This document shows positions 7,862 through 16,839 of a DNA stretch of 64,000 bases, in pieces. The translations under genes and the position numbers were made by a program. The DNA is from WHSW01 sp963705955 (GTDB lineage Bacteria; Actinomycetota; Thermoleophilia; Solirubrobacterales; 70-9): positions 620,001 to 684,000 of the forward strand of contig CAVPLH010000006.1 in NCBI GenBank assembly GCA_963705955.1. Direction: 5' to 3'. Under the pieces are notes generated by a model. It did no database searches and was not told where the DNA came from. It saw only the letters and a list, made by a program, of their open reading frames with translations. Every line of letters starts with the position of its first letter. Positions within the stretch are counted from its first letter, which is position 1.

Positions 7862-9619
7862 ATGGACGCACGGTACGCAGGCGCGGGATCGATTTCGCAG
7901 GGCGGGGCTCTTCGCGGTGTTGCTCGCTCTGCTGCTGCCCGCCACCGCGAGCGCCGCGGACAGTATCTACTGGGGCAATGAGGGCGGCGACGGTTCGGGT
8001 CGGAAACCTGGACGGCACGGCGGACCCCCGCAACTTTGCAGGGGTGCAGCCCGTGCGGGTGGCGATCGACTCCGCGGGCGGCACGATCTACTGGGCGAAC
8101 TGGAACCAGGGGACGATCCAGGTAGCGAACCTGGACGGATCCGGCGAATCGACCCTGTTCGACGCCGCCGGCAGCAACCTCTGCGGCGTCGCGGTCGACC
8201 CCGCGAACAACAAGATCTACTGGGCCAATTTCAGCACCCAGGAGATCCGCGTCGGCAACCTCGACGGCTCGGGCACCGCCTCGACCCTGTTCACAGACCC
8301 GGGCGGAAGCGCCCCGAGCGGGGTCGCGATCGACCCCGCGGCCGGCAAGATCTACTGGACCAACCAGTTCTCCGACGAGGTCCGGGTCGGGAACCTGGAC
8401 GGCTCGGGCACCGCCTCGACCCTGTTCGGCGGCGAGGACAACCCGATCGGGGTCGCGATCGACCCCGCTGCCGGCAAGGTCTACTGGACCGACCTCAACT
8501 CAGGCACGGTCCGGGTGGGGAACCTGGACGGCTCCGGCACCCCCTCGACCCTGTTCGGCGGCGAGAACGCGCCGGGCGGAGTCGCGATCGACCCCGCGGC
8601 CGGCAAGATCTACTGGGATAGCTTCGGCGGCACGATCCGGGTCGGAAACCTGGATGGCTCGGATACCGCCTCGACCCTGTTCGGGCCCGGCGAGAGCTTC
8701 CGCTCTTCGCCGCGCTGTTGCGCGCGCCGACGGGCACCGAGCCTCCGGCGATCTCCGAGCGGAGCCGGCGGAGCAGCTCGCTGCAGCGAGGGGACTGGGC
8801 GTCCGACCTGCTGGGAGCCTTCCTGTACAGGGCGCCGGCCAGCTTCGCCTATCAGTGGCTGCAAGACGGGAACGAGATCGTGGACGCCACCGCGTCGACC
8901 TTCACGCCCACCGAGCCCGGCGACTACACCTGCGAGGTGACCGCATCCAACCATGCCGGCTCGGGCTCCCAGACCAGCGAGGCCTTCAACGTCTCGGCTC
9001 AGGCGACGCTCGACATCGAGAAGTTCTACGACGCGAATGCGAACGGACAGTTCAACGCATCCGAGAACACGATCGCTGGTTGGAAGGTTCGAGTCGGCGC
9101 CACCGCCTACCTGACGCCTCAGAGCGACCTCGATCTCGGCAGCCGTGGTCACGAGTCGATCCGGTGCAGACAACTGGTTCCGCGAACGCCCGCTCCATGC
9201 AGGTTTCGCTTGCTCACGGAGCGACGAGGCGCGGAAGAGTTCGGCAACGTCTGCAGGGCAGCGGAGCCAGATCGGCGAGATAGCGCGCAAGCGACAAGCT
9301 CGCTGGTTCGCGCCGAGACTCTGGCGAGCGGTGACGACCACGCTCGGCGGACTTCGAACCCCAGCTCGCCGTATCAGAGCGGCTTTCGAAGGCAGCGCTC
9401 ACTGGCCGGAGCTCTCCGCCGAAAGCGGGCGGACAACTCACCTGCCGGCGCAGCGGCATGCTCGCAGATCTATGCCGCCGCGCGAAGGACAGAACCGCGA
9501 CGCGGTGGCGGGCGAACGAAGGACTCGTCTACCAGACGGCGCTGAAGGACGCGCTCGCCAAGGCGAACACCAACCTCACGTTCGTCAGGGCAACGCCCTG
9601 CGGGTTCACGTTCCCCTAG
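7862..9619 (+). pseudogene. secreted YWTD/NHL-type beta-propeller with Ig-like and SdrD_B-like modules, several frameshifts
   Basis: Pieces of one exported protein lie in different frames. A signal peptide core (LFAVLLALLLPATASA) near 7905-7955 runs into IYWGNEGG. After one extra base near 7989 the frame encodes about five repeats of the type RVGNLDGSGTASTLF plus GVAIDPAAGKIYW (8000-8690), a LDL-receptor-YWTD/NHL-like propeller. Between 8690 and 8800 the frame changes at least twice, reaching an Ig-like segment (YQWLQDGNEI, GDYTCEVTASNHAGSGS). Then comes a prealbumin/SdrD_B-like segment (YDANANGQFNASENTIAGWK), and, after further breaks from about 9115, a tail ending ANTNLTFVRATPCGFTFP at 9619. 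Either the gene is decaying or the consensus carries several indels. Confidence 0.6.
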
Positions 9620-9720
9620 GCATGACCCGGCTCTCTGGCCGCGGCAACTCGAAGCGGCAATAGCCGGCGCTTGGCGATGAGACCCTCGCCGCGGTAGCTT
9701 CCTGGCAGGGAAGGCGAGAG

Positions 9721-11442
9721 ATGAGCGACACGCCGAGCGAGGGACACTTCAGGACTGACACCGATGGCCTCGAGGAGGCGACGAGGCCCGAGGTCATTCG
9801 GCTCCGCGACGGCGCGACGCACGAGATCACGATCACGCCCGTCCGCAAGCGCCTCAACGACGCCGAGGTGCGGATGCTCGGCTACAACGGCTCGATTCCC
9901 GGCCCGACGCTTCACGTCGACCAGGACAGCGAGGTGACGATCGAGGCGACCAACCTCGGCGATGTCGAGGCGACCCTGCACTGGCACGGCCTGCGCCTCG
10001 AGAACCGCTTCGACGGCGTGCCCGGCGAGACCCAGGCCCCGATTCCACACGGCGGCAAGTTCACCTACCGGCTCCAGTTCCCGGATCCGGGCTTCTACTG
10101 GTACCACCCGCACATCCGCGAGGACTACGCCCAGGAGATGGGCCTCTACGCCGGGATCATCGTCGAGCCCGCCGACCCGAGCTACTGGCCGCAGGTCGAC
10201 CGCCAGGTGGCGATCACGCTCGATGACGTGCTGATCGAGGGCGGTCAGATGGCGCCGTTCCAGCGCTCGGGACCGACCTTCACGGCGATGGGCCGGTTCG
10301 GCAACGTGATGCTGATCAACGGCGAGACCGAGTACCGAGCCGAGGCCGAGGTGGGCGAGGTCGTTCGGCTGCATCTGGTCAACACCGCCAACACGCGCAT
10401 CTTCAACTTCGCTCTCAACGGCGCGCGGATGAAGCTGGTCGGTGGCGACAGCGGCCGCGTCGAGCGCGAGGAGTTCATCGACGAGATCCTGCTCGCGCCA
10501 TCTGAGCGGGCGATCGTCGACGTCCTGTTCGACGAACCCGGCGAGGTCGTGCTCGAGAACCGGACCCCCGATCGCACCTACGATCTCGGCCGGTTCGTCG
10601 TCTCGGGCGAGGCAGCCGGCGAGGCGGCGGCGGCGTTCAACGAGCTTCGGTCCGACCCCGAGCTCGCCGCTGAGCGCGAGCGCATCGAGGCCGAGCTCCA
10701 GCGCGAGCCCGACAAGGTCCTGGCCTTCGTCTCGCAGATGCCGATCCTCTACGGCGGCGAGGTCGAGCAGGCGTCCTCCTACGTCTGCCCGATGCACCCG
10801 GAGGTCACCGACACAGAGGCGTCGGCGTGCCCGAAGTGCGGCATGAAGCTCGTCCCGGCCTCCGAGTCGGCGCCGACCTCCTACGTCTGCCCGATGCACC
10901 CGGAGGTCACCGACACGGAGGCGTCGGCCTGCCCGAAGTGCGGGATGAAGCTGATCCCGGCCGGCGCAGCGCCGGACGCCGCGGACGGCGAGCACGGCGC
11001 CGCGGACGACGAGCACGCTCACGACCACGCCGACGGCCTGGAGTGGGAAGACCTGATGCCCGAGATCAACCGCCAGACCGACACGACCAACATGATCTGG
11101 CAGTTGGTCGACCCCGAGACCGGCGCCGAGAACGCCGAGATCACGTGGGCGTTCACCGTTGGCGACAGGATCAAGATCCGGCTCGCCAACGAGATGGATC
11201 AGGAGCACCCGATGCACCACCCGTTCCATATCCACGGGGCCGGGCGCTTCTTGGTCCTGGCCCGCGATGGCGAGCCCGAGGCGAACCTCGTCTGGAAGGA
11301 CACGGTCTTGCTTCGCGCCGACCAGACGATCGACATCCTGCTCGACGTGACCAACCCGGGCCTGTGGATGGCCCACTGCCACATCGCCGAGCACACCGAG
11401 AGCGGAATGATGTTCAGCTTCGAGGTCGCGCCCGCGAGCTGA
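9721..11442 (+). CDS. multicopper oxidase with two tandem heavy-metal-binding modules
   Basis: The 573-residue protein has the four copper-ligand motifs of multicopper oxidases: HWHG (87-90), WYHPH (127-131), HPMHHPFHIHG (from about 496) and HCHIAEHTESGM (from about 552). Such enzymes couple one-electron oxidation of metals or phenols to four-electron reduction of O2. Between the second and third cupredoxin domains two nearly identical 34-residue units, each with YVCPMHPEV and CPKCGMKL, are inserted. These match the HMBD/YHS-like heavy-metal-binding domain found in copper ATPases and CusB. A His/Asp-rich linker (EHAHDHAD) follows. No signal peptide is visible, which is unusual for this class. 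GGGAAGG precedes the ATG. A role in copper or other metal oxidation is likely. Confidence 0.9.
   Translation: MSDTPSEGHFRTDTDGLEEATRPEVIRLRDGATHEITITPVRKRLNDAEVRMLGYNGSIPGPTLHVDQDSEVTIEATNLGDVEATLHWHGLRLENRFDGVPGETQAPIPHGGKFTYRLQFPDPGFYWYHPHIREDYAQEMGLYAGIIVEPADPSYWPQVDRQVAITLDDVLIEGGQMAPFQRSGPTFTAMGRFGNVMLINGETEYRAEAEVGEVVRLHLVNTANTRIFNFALNGARMKLVGGDSGRVEREEFIDEILLAPSERAIVDVLFDEPGEVVLENRTPDRTYDLGRFVVSGEAAGEAAAAFNELRSDPELAAERERIEAELQREPDKVLAFVSQMPILYGGEVEQASSYVCPMHPEVTDTEASACPKCGMKLVPASESAPTSYVCPMHPEVTDTEASACPKCGMKLIPAGAAPDAADGEHGAADDEHAHDHADGLEWEDLMPEINRQTDTTNMIWQLVDPETGAENAEITWAFTVGDRIKIRLANEMDQEHPMHHPFHIHGAGRFLVLARDGEPEANLVWKDTVLLRADQTIDILLDVTNPGLWMAHCHIAEHTESGMMFSFEVAPAS
10777..10962 (+). 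repeat. direct repeat encoding the two HMBD modules
   Basis: Copies at 10777-10860 and 10879-10962 are 102 bp apart and differ at only a few, mostly silent, positions. This points to a recent in-frame duplication, or to ongoing gene conversion. Confidence 0.9.
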
Positions 11443-11473
11443 TGGCCCGCGTCCGGTGCTCTGACGGTGGGCG

Positions 11474-12526
11474 TTGAGTGAGCCCGGCATCTCTGCTCGG
11501 CTGCAGGGCGCGCTTGATGCGCAGATAGGGCGCGGCGCGCCAGGGGCCGTCGCCCGGCTGGAAGCGCCGGCTGTCGGGATCAGCTGGAACGGCGCGGCGG
11601 GGCGGCTGAGCCGCGGCGAGAGCCGGCCGCTGGGCCCGGACGACGCTTTCCGGATCGCCAGCGCGACAAAGAACGTGACCGCTGTGGTCGCGCTTCAGCT
11701 CGCCGCAGACGGGCGGCTGGCATTGGACGAGCCGCTCGCCGGTCAGCTTTCCACCGACCTGCTGGAGCGCTGGCGCGCCTGGGAGGACCTTCCGCAGACC
11801 ACACCGCGGCAGATGCTCACTCACACCGCCGGGCTTCCCAACTACTTCGGCGAGGAGTCGTTCATGGCCCGCGTGCGCGAGGAGCCGGAGCGATTCTGGC
11901 GCCCGGTCGACCTCGTCGATCACGCCGCCCAGTACGGGACTCCTTCATTTCGGCCAGGCACAGGGTTCGAATACTCAGACACCGGCTTCGTCGTCACCGG
12001 AGTCCTCGTCGAGCAGATCATGGACGCGCCGCTTCACGAGGTCTATCGCGAGCTCATCTTCGACCCGCTCGGCATGGACGACACGTGGCTCGAGGGCCGC
12101 GAGCCGGCGCGAAGGCAAGAAGTAGCGCACCACTACACGGGGGCGCTCGATTGGACGACGCTCTCGCCGACGATCGACTGGGCCGGCGGCGGACTGGTCA
12201 CCACCACCGCCGACCTGGGACGCTACGTGGGCGCGCTGTGGTCGCGGCAAATTCTCAGCGCCACCGACCTCAACGAGCTGACGCGCTGGACGCCCGCGGC
12301 GTCGTTTCCGCCCGGCGGCGCGCTGCGCTATGACCGCTACGGCCTCGGCCTCGGGGCGATCACGATCGAGGGCGTCGAGCTACTCGGGCACACCGGCTTC
12401 ATCGGGGCCTTCGCGTTCCATGCGCCGCGGTACGACGCGGTGCTGGTCGGCACGGACAACGACTCGGAGGTCGACCGCTGGCCGCTGGTCGCTGCCCTCT
12501 GCCGGGAGCTGAGCGATGCAGGCTGA
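11474..12526 (+). CDS. serine hydrolase of the beta-lactamase / DD-peptidase fold
   Basis: The 350-residue protein contains SATK (S63-K66) as the SxxK active-site motif, YSDTG (about residue 163) in place of YxN, and LGHTGF as the HTG equivalent of KTG. This is the set seen in class C beta-lactamase-like esterases and peptidases (PF00144). MLTHTAGLPNYFGEE and FDPLGMDDTWL are family landmarks. There is no signal peptide, so it may be an intracellular esterase or peptidase rather than a drug-resistance enzyme. The start is a TTG at 11474, which makes the exact N-terminus uncertain. It lies 31 nt after the multicopper oxidase. Confidence 0.85.
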   Translation: MSEPGISARLQGALDAQIGRGAPGAVARLEAPAVGISWNGAAGRLSRGESRPLGPDDAFRIASATKNVTAVVALQLAADGRLALDEPLAGQLSTDLLERWRAWEDLPQTTPRQMLTHTAGLPNYFGEESFMARVREEPERFWRPVDLVDHAAQYGTPSFRPGTGFEYSDTGFVVTGVLVEQIMDAPLHEVYRELIFDPLGMDDTWLEGREPARRQEVAHHYTGALDWTTLSPTIDWAGGGLVTTTADLGRYVGALWSRQILSATDLNELTRWTPAASFPPGGALRYDRYGLGLGAITIEGVELLGHTGFIGAFAFHAPRYDAVLVGTDNDSEVDRWPLVAALCRELSDAG

Positions 12527-12573
12527 GTGTGCTCCGGGGCGAGGCCCGTCCGGGAGCGGCGATACTTAGCGTC

Positions 12574-12978
12574 ATGGGATCGCCGAACGTCGAGACGCTG
12601 AAGCGCGCCAACGCCGCCTTCAACAGCGGCGACTTCGACGGCCTCGCCGCGGCGTACGCGGCTGACGCTGAGCTCCTCGACGGGGCCAACGCGCCCGATC
12701 AGCCGTCGGTGGTCAGCGGCCGGGACGCGATCCGCGAGGTCGCCGGTCAATGGGCGGCGCAGTTCGAGCAGCTCCGATGCGACATCGAGGAGTTCATCGA
12801 GGTCGGCGACGCAGTCATCTGCGCTGCGGCCTGGCATGGCCGCGGCAAGGCGAGCGGGGTACCAACCGACATCCGACAGTTCGATGTCTATGAGTTCCGC
12901 GACGGCGAGGTGATTCGGGCGACGCTTGCCTATCGCTCCGAGGAAGAGGCTCGCAAAGCCGTCGGGATCGAGGAGTAG
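12574..12978 (+). CDS. SnoaL-like (NTF2-fold) protein
   Basis: The 134-residue protein has the alpha+beta cone pattern of SnoaL/NTF2-like proteins: VETLKRANAAFNSGDFDGL, then YAADAELLD, VVSGRDAIREV and a closing strand pair FDVYEFRDGEVIRATLAY. I start at the ATG at 12574, because upstream codons do not fit the fold. Such small domains bind or isomerise polar ligands, and many have no assigned reaction. It is followed 3 nt later by a second SnoaL gene, so the two probably form an operon and may heterodimerise. Confidence 0.85.
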   Translation: MGSPNVETLKRANAAFNSGDFDGLAAAYAADAELLDGANAPDQPSVVSGRDAIREVAGQWAAQFEQLRCDIEEFIEVGDAVICAAAWHGRGKASGVPTDIRQFDVYEFRDGEVIRATLAYRSEEEARKAVGIEE

Positions 12979-12981
12979 GCG

Positions 12982-13374
12982 ATGTCAGCGGAGGCGAACG
13001 TAGAGATCGCACGCCGGTTCAGCGAGACGGTCGCGCGCGGCGACCACGAGGCGGCAGCGGCGATGCTCGCCCCGGACTTCACCGTCGATGACACCGACAT
13101 CCCGGAGTCGACCGGCACCGACTCCTTCCTCGCATGGATGGGCCGCTGGGAGGCGGCCTTCGAGAGCTGGAGGATCGAGGACCTCGAGGTCCGCGCGATC
13201 GGCGACGACCGCACCCTCTCCCTGTTTCGGATCTACGTCAGGGGCACGGGCAGCGGCGTCGAGCTCGGGCGCGACGACGCCGCGATCGCGGACTTCCGCG
13301 ACGGCAAGATCGTGCGCATCGCCTACTACAACGACCAGGGCCAGGCGCTCGAAGCCGCCGGCCTCCCGGGGTAG
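12982..13374 (+). CDS. SnoaL-like (NTF2-fold) protein, second of a tandem pair
   Basis: The 130-residue product begins NVEIARRFSETVARGDHEA and contains FTVDDTDIPESTG, FLAWMGRWEAAFESWR and the closing IADFRDGKIVRIAYYND, the same SnoaL architecture as the gene just upstream. Sequence identity between the two looks low, so this is an old duplication or an association rather than a recent copy. The 3-nt spacing indicates translational coupling. The ligand or reaction is unknown. Confidence 0.85.
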   Translation: MSAEANVEIARRFSETVARGDHEAAAAMLAPDFTVDDTDIPESTGTDSFLAWMGRWEAAFESWRIEDLEVRAIGDDRTLSLFRIYVRGTGSGVELGRDDAAIADFRDGKIVRIAYYNDQGQALEAAGLPG

Positions 13375-13420
13375 CGGCCGTCAGTCCTGGACCGGAGCGA
13401 GCTCGCCGTATGAGTGTCGG

Positions 13421-13834
13421 TCAGGCCCTGATTGCCGGGGTGGCCGCATACTGCTCATCGGTGACGTGCTCGCCCCATGTCACGGGGCTGCCGGAATCGT
13501 CGGCCTCCTGCATGGCAAGGTGGGTCATGAAGCGATCGGGCGCAGCGCCGTGCCAGTGTTCCTCGCCGGGCTCGAAGAAGACCCGGTCCCCGGGACGGAT
13601 GACTTCGACCTCGCCACCGCGACGCTGGCAGCGGCCGACGCCCTCGGTGACGTAGATGGTCTGACCGAGGGGGTGGGTGTGCCACGCCGTCCGGGCTGCG
13701 GGCGTGAAGTGCACGCTCGCCGCCTGAAGGCGCGATGGCTCGGGGGCCGCGGCGACGGCGTCGATGTACACGGCACCGGTGAACCAGTCGCCGGGTCCGG
13801 GCCTGGTCTCGATTGAGTTCCTGGTGATCTCCAT
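13421..13834 (-). CDS. cupin, hydroxynitrile-lyase (GtHNL)-like
   Basis: The 137-residue single-domain cupin has GPGDWFTGAVYID, RTAWHTHPLGQTIYVTEG and GEEHWHGAAPDRFMTHLA. The HxHx3Q and downstream His motif, together with the DWFTG segment, closely match the manganese cupins related to Granulicella tundricola hydroxynitrile lyase. Those enzymes cleave or form cyanohydrins, though their natural role is unclear. AGGAG precedes the ATG at 13834. The gene is divergent from the methyltransferase at 13970. The metal-binding residues are all present, so activity is plausible; the natural substrate is not known. Confidence 0.87.
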   Translation of the reverse strand: MEITRNSIETRPGPGDWFTGAVYIDAVAAAPEPSRLQAASVHFTPAARTAWHTHPLGQTIYVTEGVGRCQRRGGEVEVIRPGDRVFFEPGEEHWHGAAPDRFMTHLAMQEADDSGSPVTWGEHVTDEQYAATPAIRA

Positions 13835-13969
13835 CTCGTTCTCCTGTTAGGGGCTCATGGTCGGCGTCCTCCAGAGCGACGCTCAGTATTCCGCTTCACC
13901 CCGGCCGCAACCTGAGGCGACTCTCGCCGTCACGGGGGTGGATCCTCGCTCGGGAGGATCGGGGGCAGC

Positions 13970-14696
13970 ATGCGCGAGCGGGGTAGGCTCGCCTCCGTGT
14001 CCGGTAACGAGATGCACTCGGTCAAGCGCCATCTGGACGTCGATGCTGAGGGTTATGACGTTCAGATCCGGCATTTGATCCCGCACTACGACGACATGAT
14101 CGCGACCGGGGTCGAGCTGCTCACGGCACTCGCGCCGGCCGACGGGCACGTCCTCGACCTCGGTGGTGGTACGGGCGCGCTCTCGTCCGCCGTGCTGGAC
14201 GGGCTTCCCGGCGTCCGCGTGACCGTTCTCGACGTCGATACGGAGATGCTTGGCGAGGCCCGGCGGCGGCTGGAGCGTTTTCGGGGATCGGGTGGCCTTC
14301 CAGGAGGGCAGCTTCTTGGACCCGTTGCCTGCGGCCGACGCTGTGGTCGCCTCCTTGGCGCTGCACCACGTGCACGACCTCCGGGCCAAGACGGAGCTCT
14401 ACCGCGCGATTCACGACGCGCTCGCGCCCGGCGGGGTCCTGCTCAACCTCGACGCTGCAGTCACTGAGGATTCGCGACTCAGGAGCCTCGTCTTCGACCG
14501 CATGGCGGCTCGGATGGGCGATCAGGGGATCACCGATGCAGAGGCGCGCCGCCATTTCGCCGCGTGGGCCGACGAGGACCGCTACTTCCCGCTGGACGCG
14601 GAGCTGAGTGCGCTCCGAGACGCGGGATTCGACGAGGTCGAATGCTTCTGGCGGCGCGGACTTTGCGCCATCCTCTGCGGCTTGCGCGCGCACTGA
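13970..14696 (+). CDS. class I SAM-dependent methyltransferase, one frameshift
   Basis: The N-terminal half carries HVLDLGGGTGALS (motif I) and VTVLDVDTEML with the ribose-binding Asp. At the T-run 14278-14281 the frame breaks. Removing one T joins RRLERF to GDRVAFQEGSF, and the second frame continues through PAADAVVASLALHHV, a Methyltransf_25/11-type post-motif, to the stop at 14696. The result is about 241 residues. A homopolymer length error is the simplest explanation. GGGGG lies 5 nt before the ATG, though the ATG at 14012 could also serve. The acceptor is unknown. Confidence 0.75.
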
Positions 14697-14708
14697 CCGA
14701 GTGGGCGA

Positions 14709-15068
14709 CTACGGACCGGGGGCTGTCCGAGTGACCGCGGGTTGGCGAACTGCCTCGAGGCGCTCGACCAGGTCGTCCTCGCCGGCGACGCGAAACACCT
14801 CCTCCCAGACTTCGTGTGAGCCACCCACATACAGCTCGAAGGTGCTCTCGCGTCGGGCGGTGCCCTCGCCTGGGGCGGTGGACGCATTGACAACCAGGTG
14901 CTGCTGCAGGCTCATCCGCTTCGAGCGGTCCCGGTTGTACTGCCACCTGGCCAACGGCTTCGCCCATCGAAGCCACCGTGGCAGCTCCCGCAGCGGTCTG
15001 TCATACAGCGACCTGGAGACGCGCTCGGCCTCCTCGAGCGTCATATCGAGCCACGACGTCGGTTCCAT
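14709..15068 (-). CDS. hypothetical protein
   Basis: I do not recognise this 119-residue protein. It has an amphipathic N-terminal region (WLDMTLEEAERVSRSLYDR), a basic Trp/Tyr-rich segment (RWLRWAKPLARWQYNRDRSK) and a beta-rich end (STFELYVGGSHEVWEEVFRV). The ATG at 15068 is preferred over the upstream TTG because GGGCGAG lies about 10 nt before it. It is convergent with the methyltransferase at 13970 (12 nt apart). There is no signal peptide or membrane helix. Confidence 0.6.
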   Translation of the reverse strand: MEPTSWLDMTLEEAERVSRSLYDRPLRELPRWLRWAKPLARWQYNRDRSKRMSLQQHLVVNASTAPGEGTARRESTFELYVGGSHEVWEEVFRVAGEDDLVERLEAVRQPAVTRTAPGP

Positions 15069-15229
15069 TTCTGCGCGCTCGCCCAACTCGAGGCCATCCT
15101 ATGCCTGACCTCGCCACCGTCGCGATCGCCGATCTCGATCCTGGTCCGGGTACGAGCGGCTCCCGATCGCGTCCGGGTCGAGTCGAACGCGCTCTCGGCG
15201 CTGCCCGTCGACCCTCGGCCGCGGGTGCG

Positions 15230-15454
15230 TCAGGCGCTCTTGGCAAGCTCCAGGAGACCAAGCGCGGCACCGACGATCAGCAGGCCGAGAAGCACGACAG
15301 CCACCACGACTGCGAGCGTCTCCGGTCCACCGAGCACGATTTCGCCATGAATGACGCTGCGGAGCAGTCGCAGCGAGCGGCTTACCCCAAGCACCAGGAG
15401 GCCGAAGATGACCACCAGCGACGCCAGGTAAACGGCGAACATCAGCACCCCCAT
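15230..15454 (-). CDS. small membrane protein with two transmembrane helices
   Basis: About 74 residues with two hydrophobic segments, MFAVYLASLVVIFGLLVLGV and LAVVVAVVLLGLLIVGAALG, joined by a short basic and then acidic loop. The ATG at 15442 has GGGGGTG in front and may be the true start; the ATG at 15454 is the first in frame. No family is recognised. It is divergent from the similarly small membrane gene at 15570. Confidence 0.6.
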   Translation of the reverse strand: MGVLMFAVYLASLVVIFGLLVLGVSRSLRLLRSVIHGEIVLGGPETLAVVVAVVLLGLLIVGAALGLLELAKSA

Positions 15455-15569
15455 TTGAGGCCGAGCATACCCCCAATCAGCTCGCTTCCTTCGCCAGTGA
15501 TGACATCTCAAGGGTGTGCGGGCCGAGCCGAGTGGACGCGAACCAGGACCGGTTAGGATCCCGGGCCGG

Positions 15570-15794
15570 ATGGGCGACGGCGACGCGCAGGACGGTGAAG
15601 GCCGGGCGAGCCGGGAGGTCTCAGACCTGATCGGGGCGGAGCTCGCCGTCGCCTTGATTCTTTGGCTTCTGCTCACCTTCGCCGCGTTCTTCTTCATCGG
15701 CGCGGTGCTCGGCCTGATCCTCGTCGCCGCCGGGGTGATCGGCTTCGGCTGGGTATTCGTCTCCGCGATCCGCCGCGCGGATACCCCCGATTAG
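15570..15794 (+). CDS. small membrane protein
   Basis: 74 residues from the ATG at 15570: a hydrophilic N-terminus (DGDAQDGEGRASREVSDL), then two closely spaced hydrophobic helices (LAVALILWLLLTFAAFFF and GLILVAAGVIGFGWVFV) and a short charged tail. It probably forms a helical hairpin in the membrane. No domain is recognised. It sits head-to-head with another two-helix protein at 15230, so the two may share a control region. Confidence 0.6.
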   Translation: MGDGDAQDGEGRASREVSDLIGAELAVALILWLLLTFAAFFFIGAVLGLILVAAGVIGFGWVFVSAIRRADTPD

Positions 15795-15861
15795 GTCTCT
15801 ACCGGAGGGCGGCGTTGTCGTTCGTGCGTTGGCAGGGCCTCGAGCGGTGGAGGCGTGCGGG

Positions 15862-16698
15862 TCAGCTCGCGACGACGCCCCAGCAGGCGGCCGGGACGGC
15901 CAGCTCGTCGCCGTCGCGGAACTGCTCGAGGCCCTCTTCGATCGCCTCCCGAGTTGCCTGCTGCTCTTCGTCGTCGAGCTGGTTGATCACCCTCGCCAGC
16001 GGCCCGGCGAGCTTGGTGATCGCGTCCCAGAGGTCGTCGGCGGCATAGCGCCACTCGAAGGTCAGCTCCTCGATCTGCGGATCGCCGAACCCGGCCCCGG
16101 TGACCAGCTCGCGGATCCGGTCCGAGTCGCCGAGGGCGAACATCCCCGGGGCGCCGGGCTCGGGGGGCGGCATGTGGCCGCGCTGGACGAGGATCATCCC
16201 CGGCACGGCGGCCCACGCGTTGCGATCCGGCGCCTGCCAGACGGCGAAGCCGAGCGTGCCACCATCACGCAGGACGCGGTTGGTCTCGCTCAGCGCCGCG
16301 GCCGGATCGGCCATCAGCATGTACCCCCAGCGGCAGACGACGCCGTCGACGCTGTCGTCGGGGAGGTCCATGCGCTCGGCGTCGAGGACCCGGTACTCGA
16401 CGCTCTCGAGACCGTGAGCCTTGCCGTTGCGCTTCGCGGCCTCGAGCATCTCGGGCGAGAAGTCGGTGCAGATGACGCCGCCCTCCTCGCCCACCCGCTC
16501 GGCGGCGGCGAAGCCGAGGTCGCCGGTGCCGGCGGCGATGTCGAGGATCCTCTGCCCGGGCTGCGGGTCGACGCGGTCGAGGATCCACTCGTTGATCGCG
16601 CCGGTGATGCTCAGCAGCCACTCGCGGCGGTCCTCCCAGCCGGGCGCCATGTCGCGCCAGGTCTCGAGGCTCGTCACCCGGTATTCGTCCAAGTCCAT
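15862..16698 (-). CDS. UbiE/COQ5-like SAM-dependent methyltransferase
   Basis: 278 residues from the ATG at 16698, which has GGAGGG 7 nt upstream. ILDIAAGTGDLGFAAAERV is motif I, VICTDFSPEMLEAAKRNG supplies the acidic ribose contact, VEYRVLDAERMDLPDDSVDG is motif II, and LRDGGTLGFAVW a post-motif III. This is the arrangement of the UbiE/Methyltransf_11 group. The C-terminal region (LTFEWRYAADDLWDAI) probably shapes the substrate pocket. No quinone or menaquinone biosynthetic genes are near, so the acceptor is unknown. Confidence 0.85.
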   Translation of the reverse strand: MDLDEYRVTSLETWRDMAPGWEDRREWLLSITGAINEWILDRVDPQPGQRILDIAAGTGDLGFAAAERVGEEGGVICTDFSPEMLEAAKRNGKAHGLESVEYRVLDAERMDLPDDSVDGVVCRWGYMLMADPAAALSETNRVLRDGGTLGFAVWQAPDRNAWAAVPGMILVQRGHMPPPEPGAPGMFALGDSDRIRELVTGAGFGDPQIEELTFEWRYAADDLWDAITKLAGPLARVINQLDDEEQQATREAIEEGLEQFRDGDELAVPAACWGVVAS

Positions 16699-16839
16699 CT
16701 CTGACCCTCCTTCTCGATGCGTGCCAGACGACCCTATCGCTGAGCAGGCGAGCTGCTCGAGCAGGCGGCCTTGCGTAAACATGACTGGGCGCCCCCTCTA
16801 TTAGGCTCAAGCGCCCACGGGCCATCGAGGGCGCCGACC

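Noticed and set aside
9616..11490. A 624-codon minus-strand open frame opposite the multicopper oxidase
   Set aside because: It has no recognisable domain, and the repeats in it mirror the HMBD repeats of the plus strand. The plus-strand oxidase is certain.
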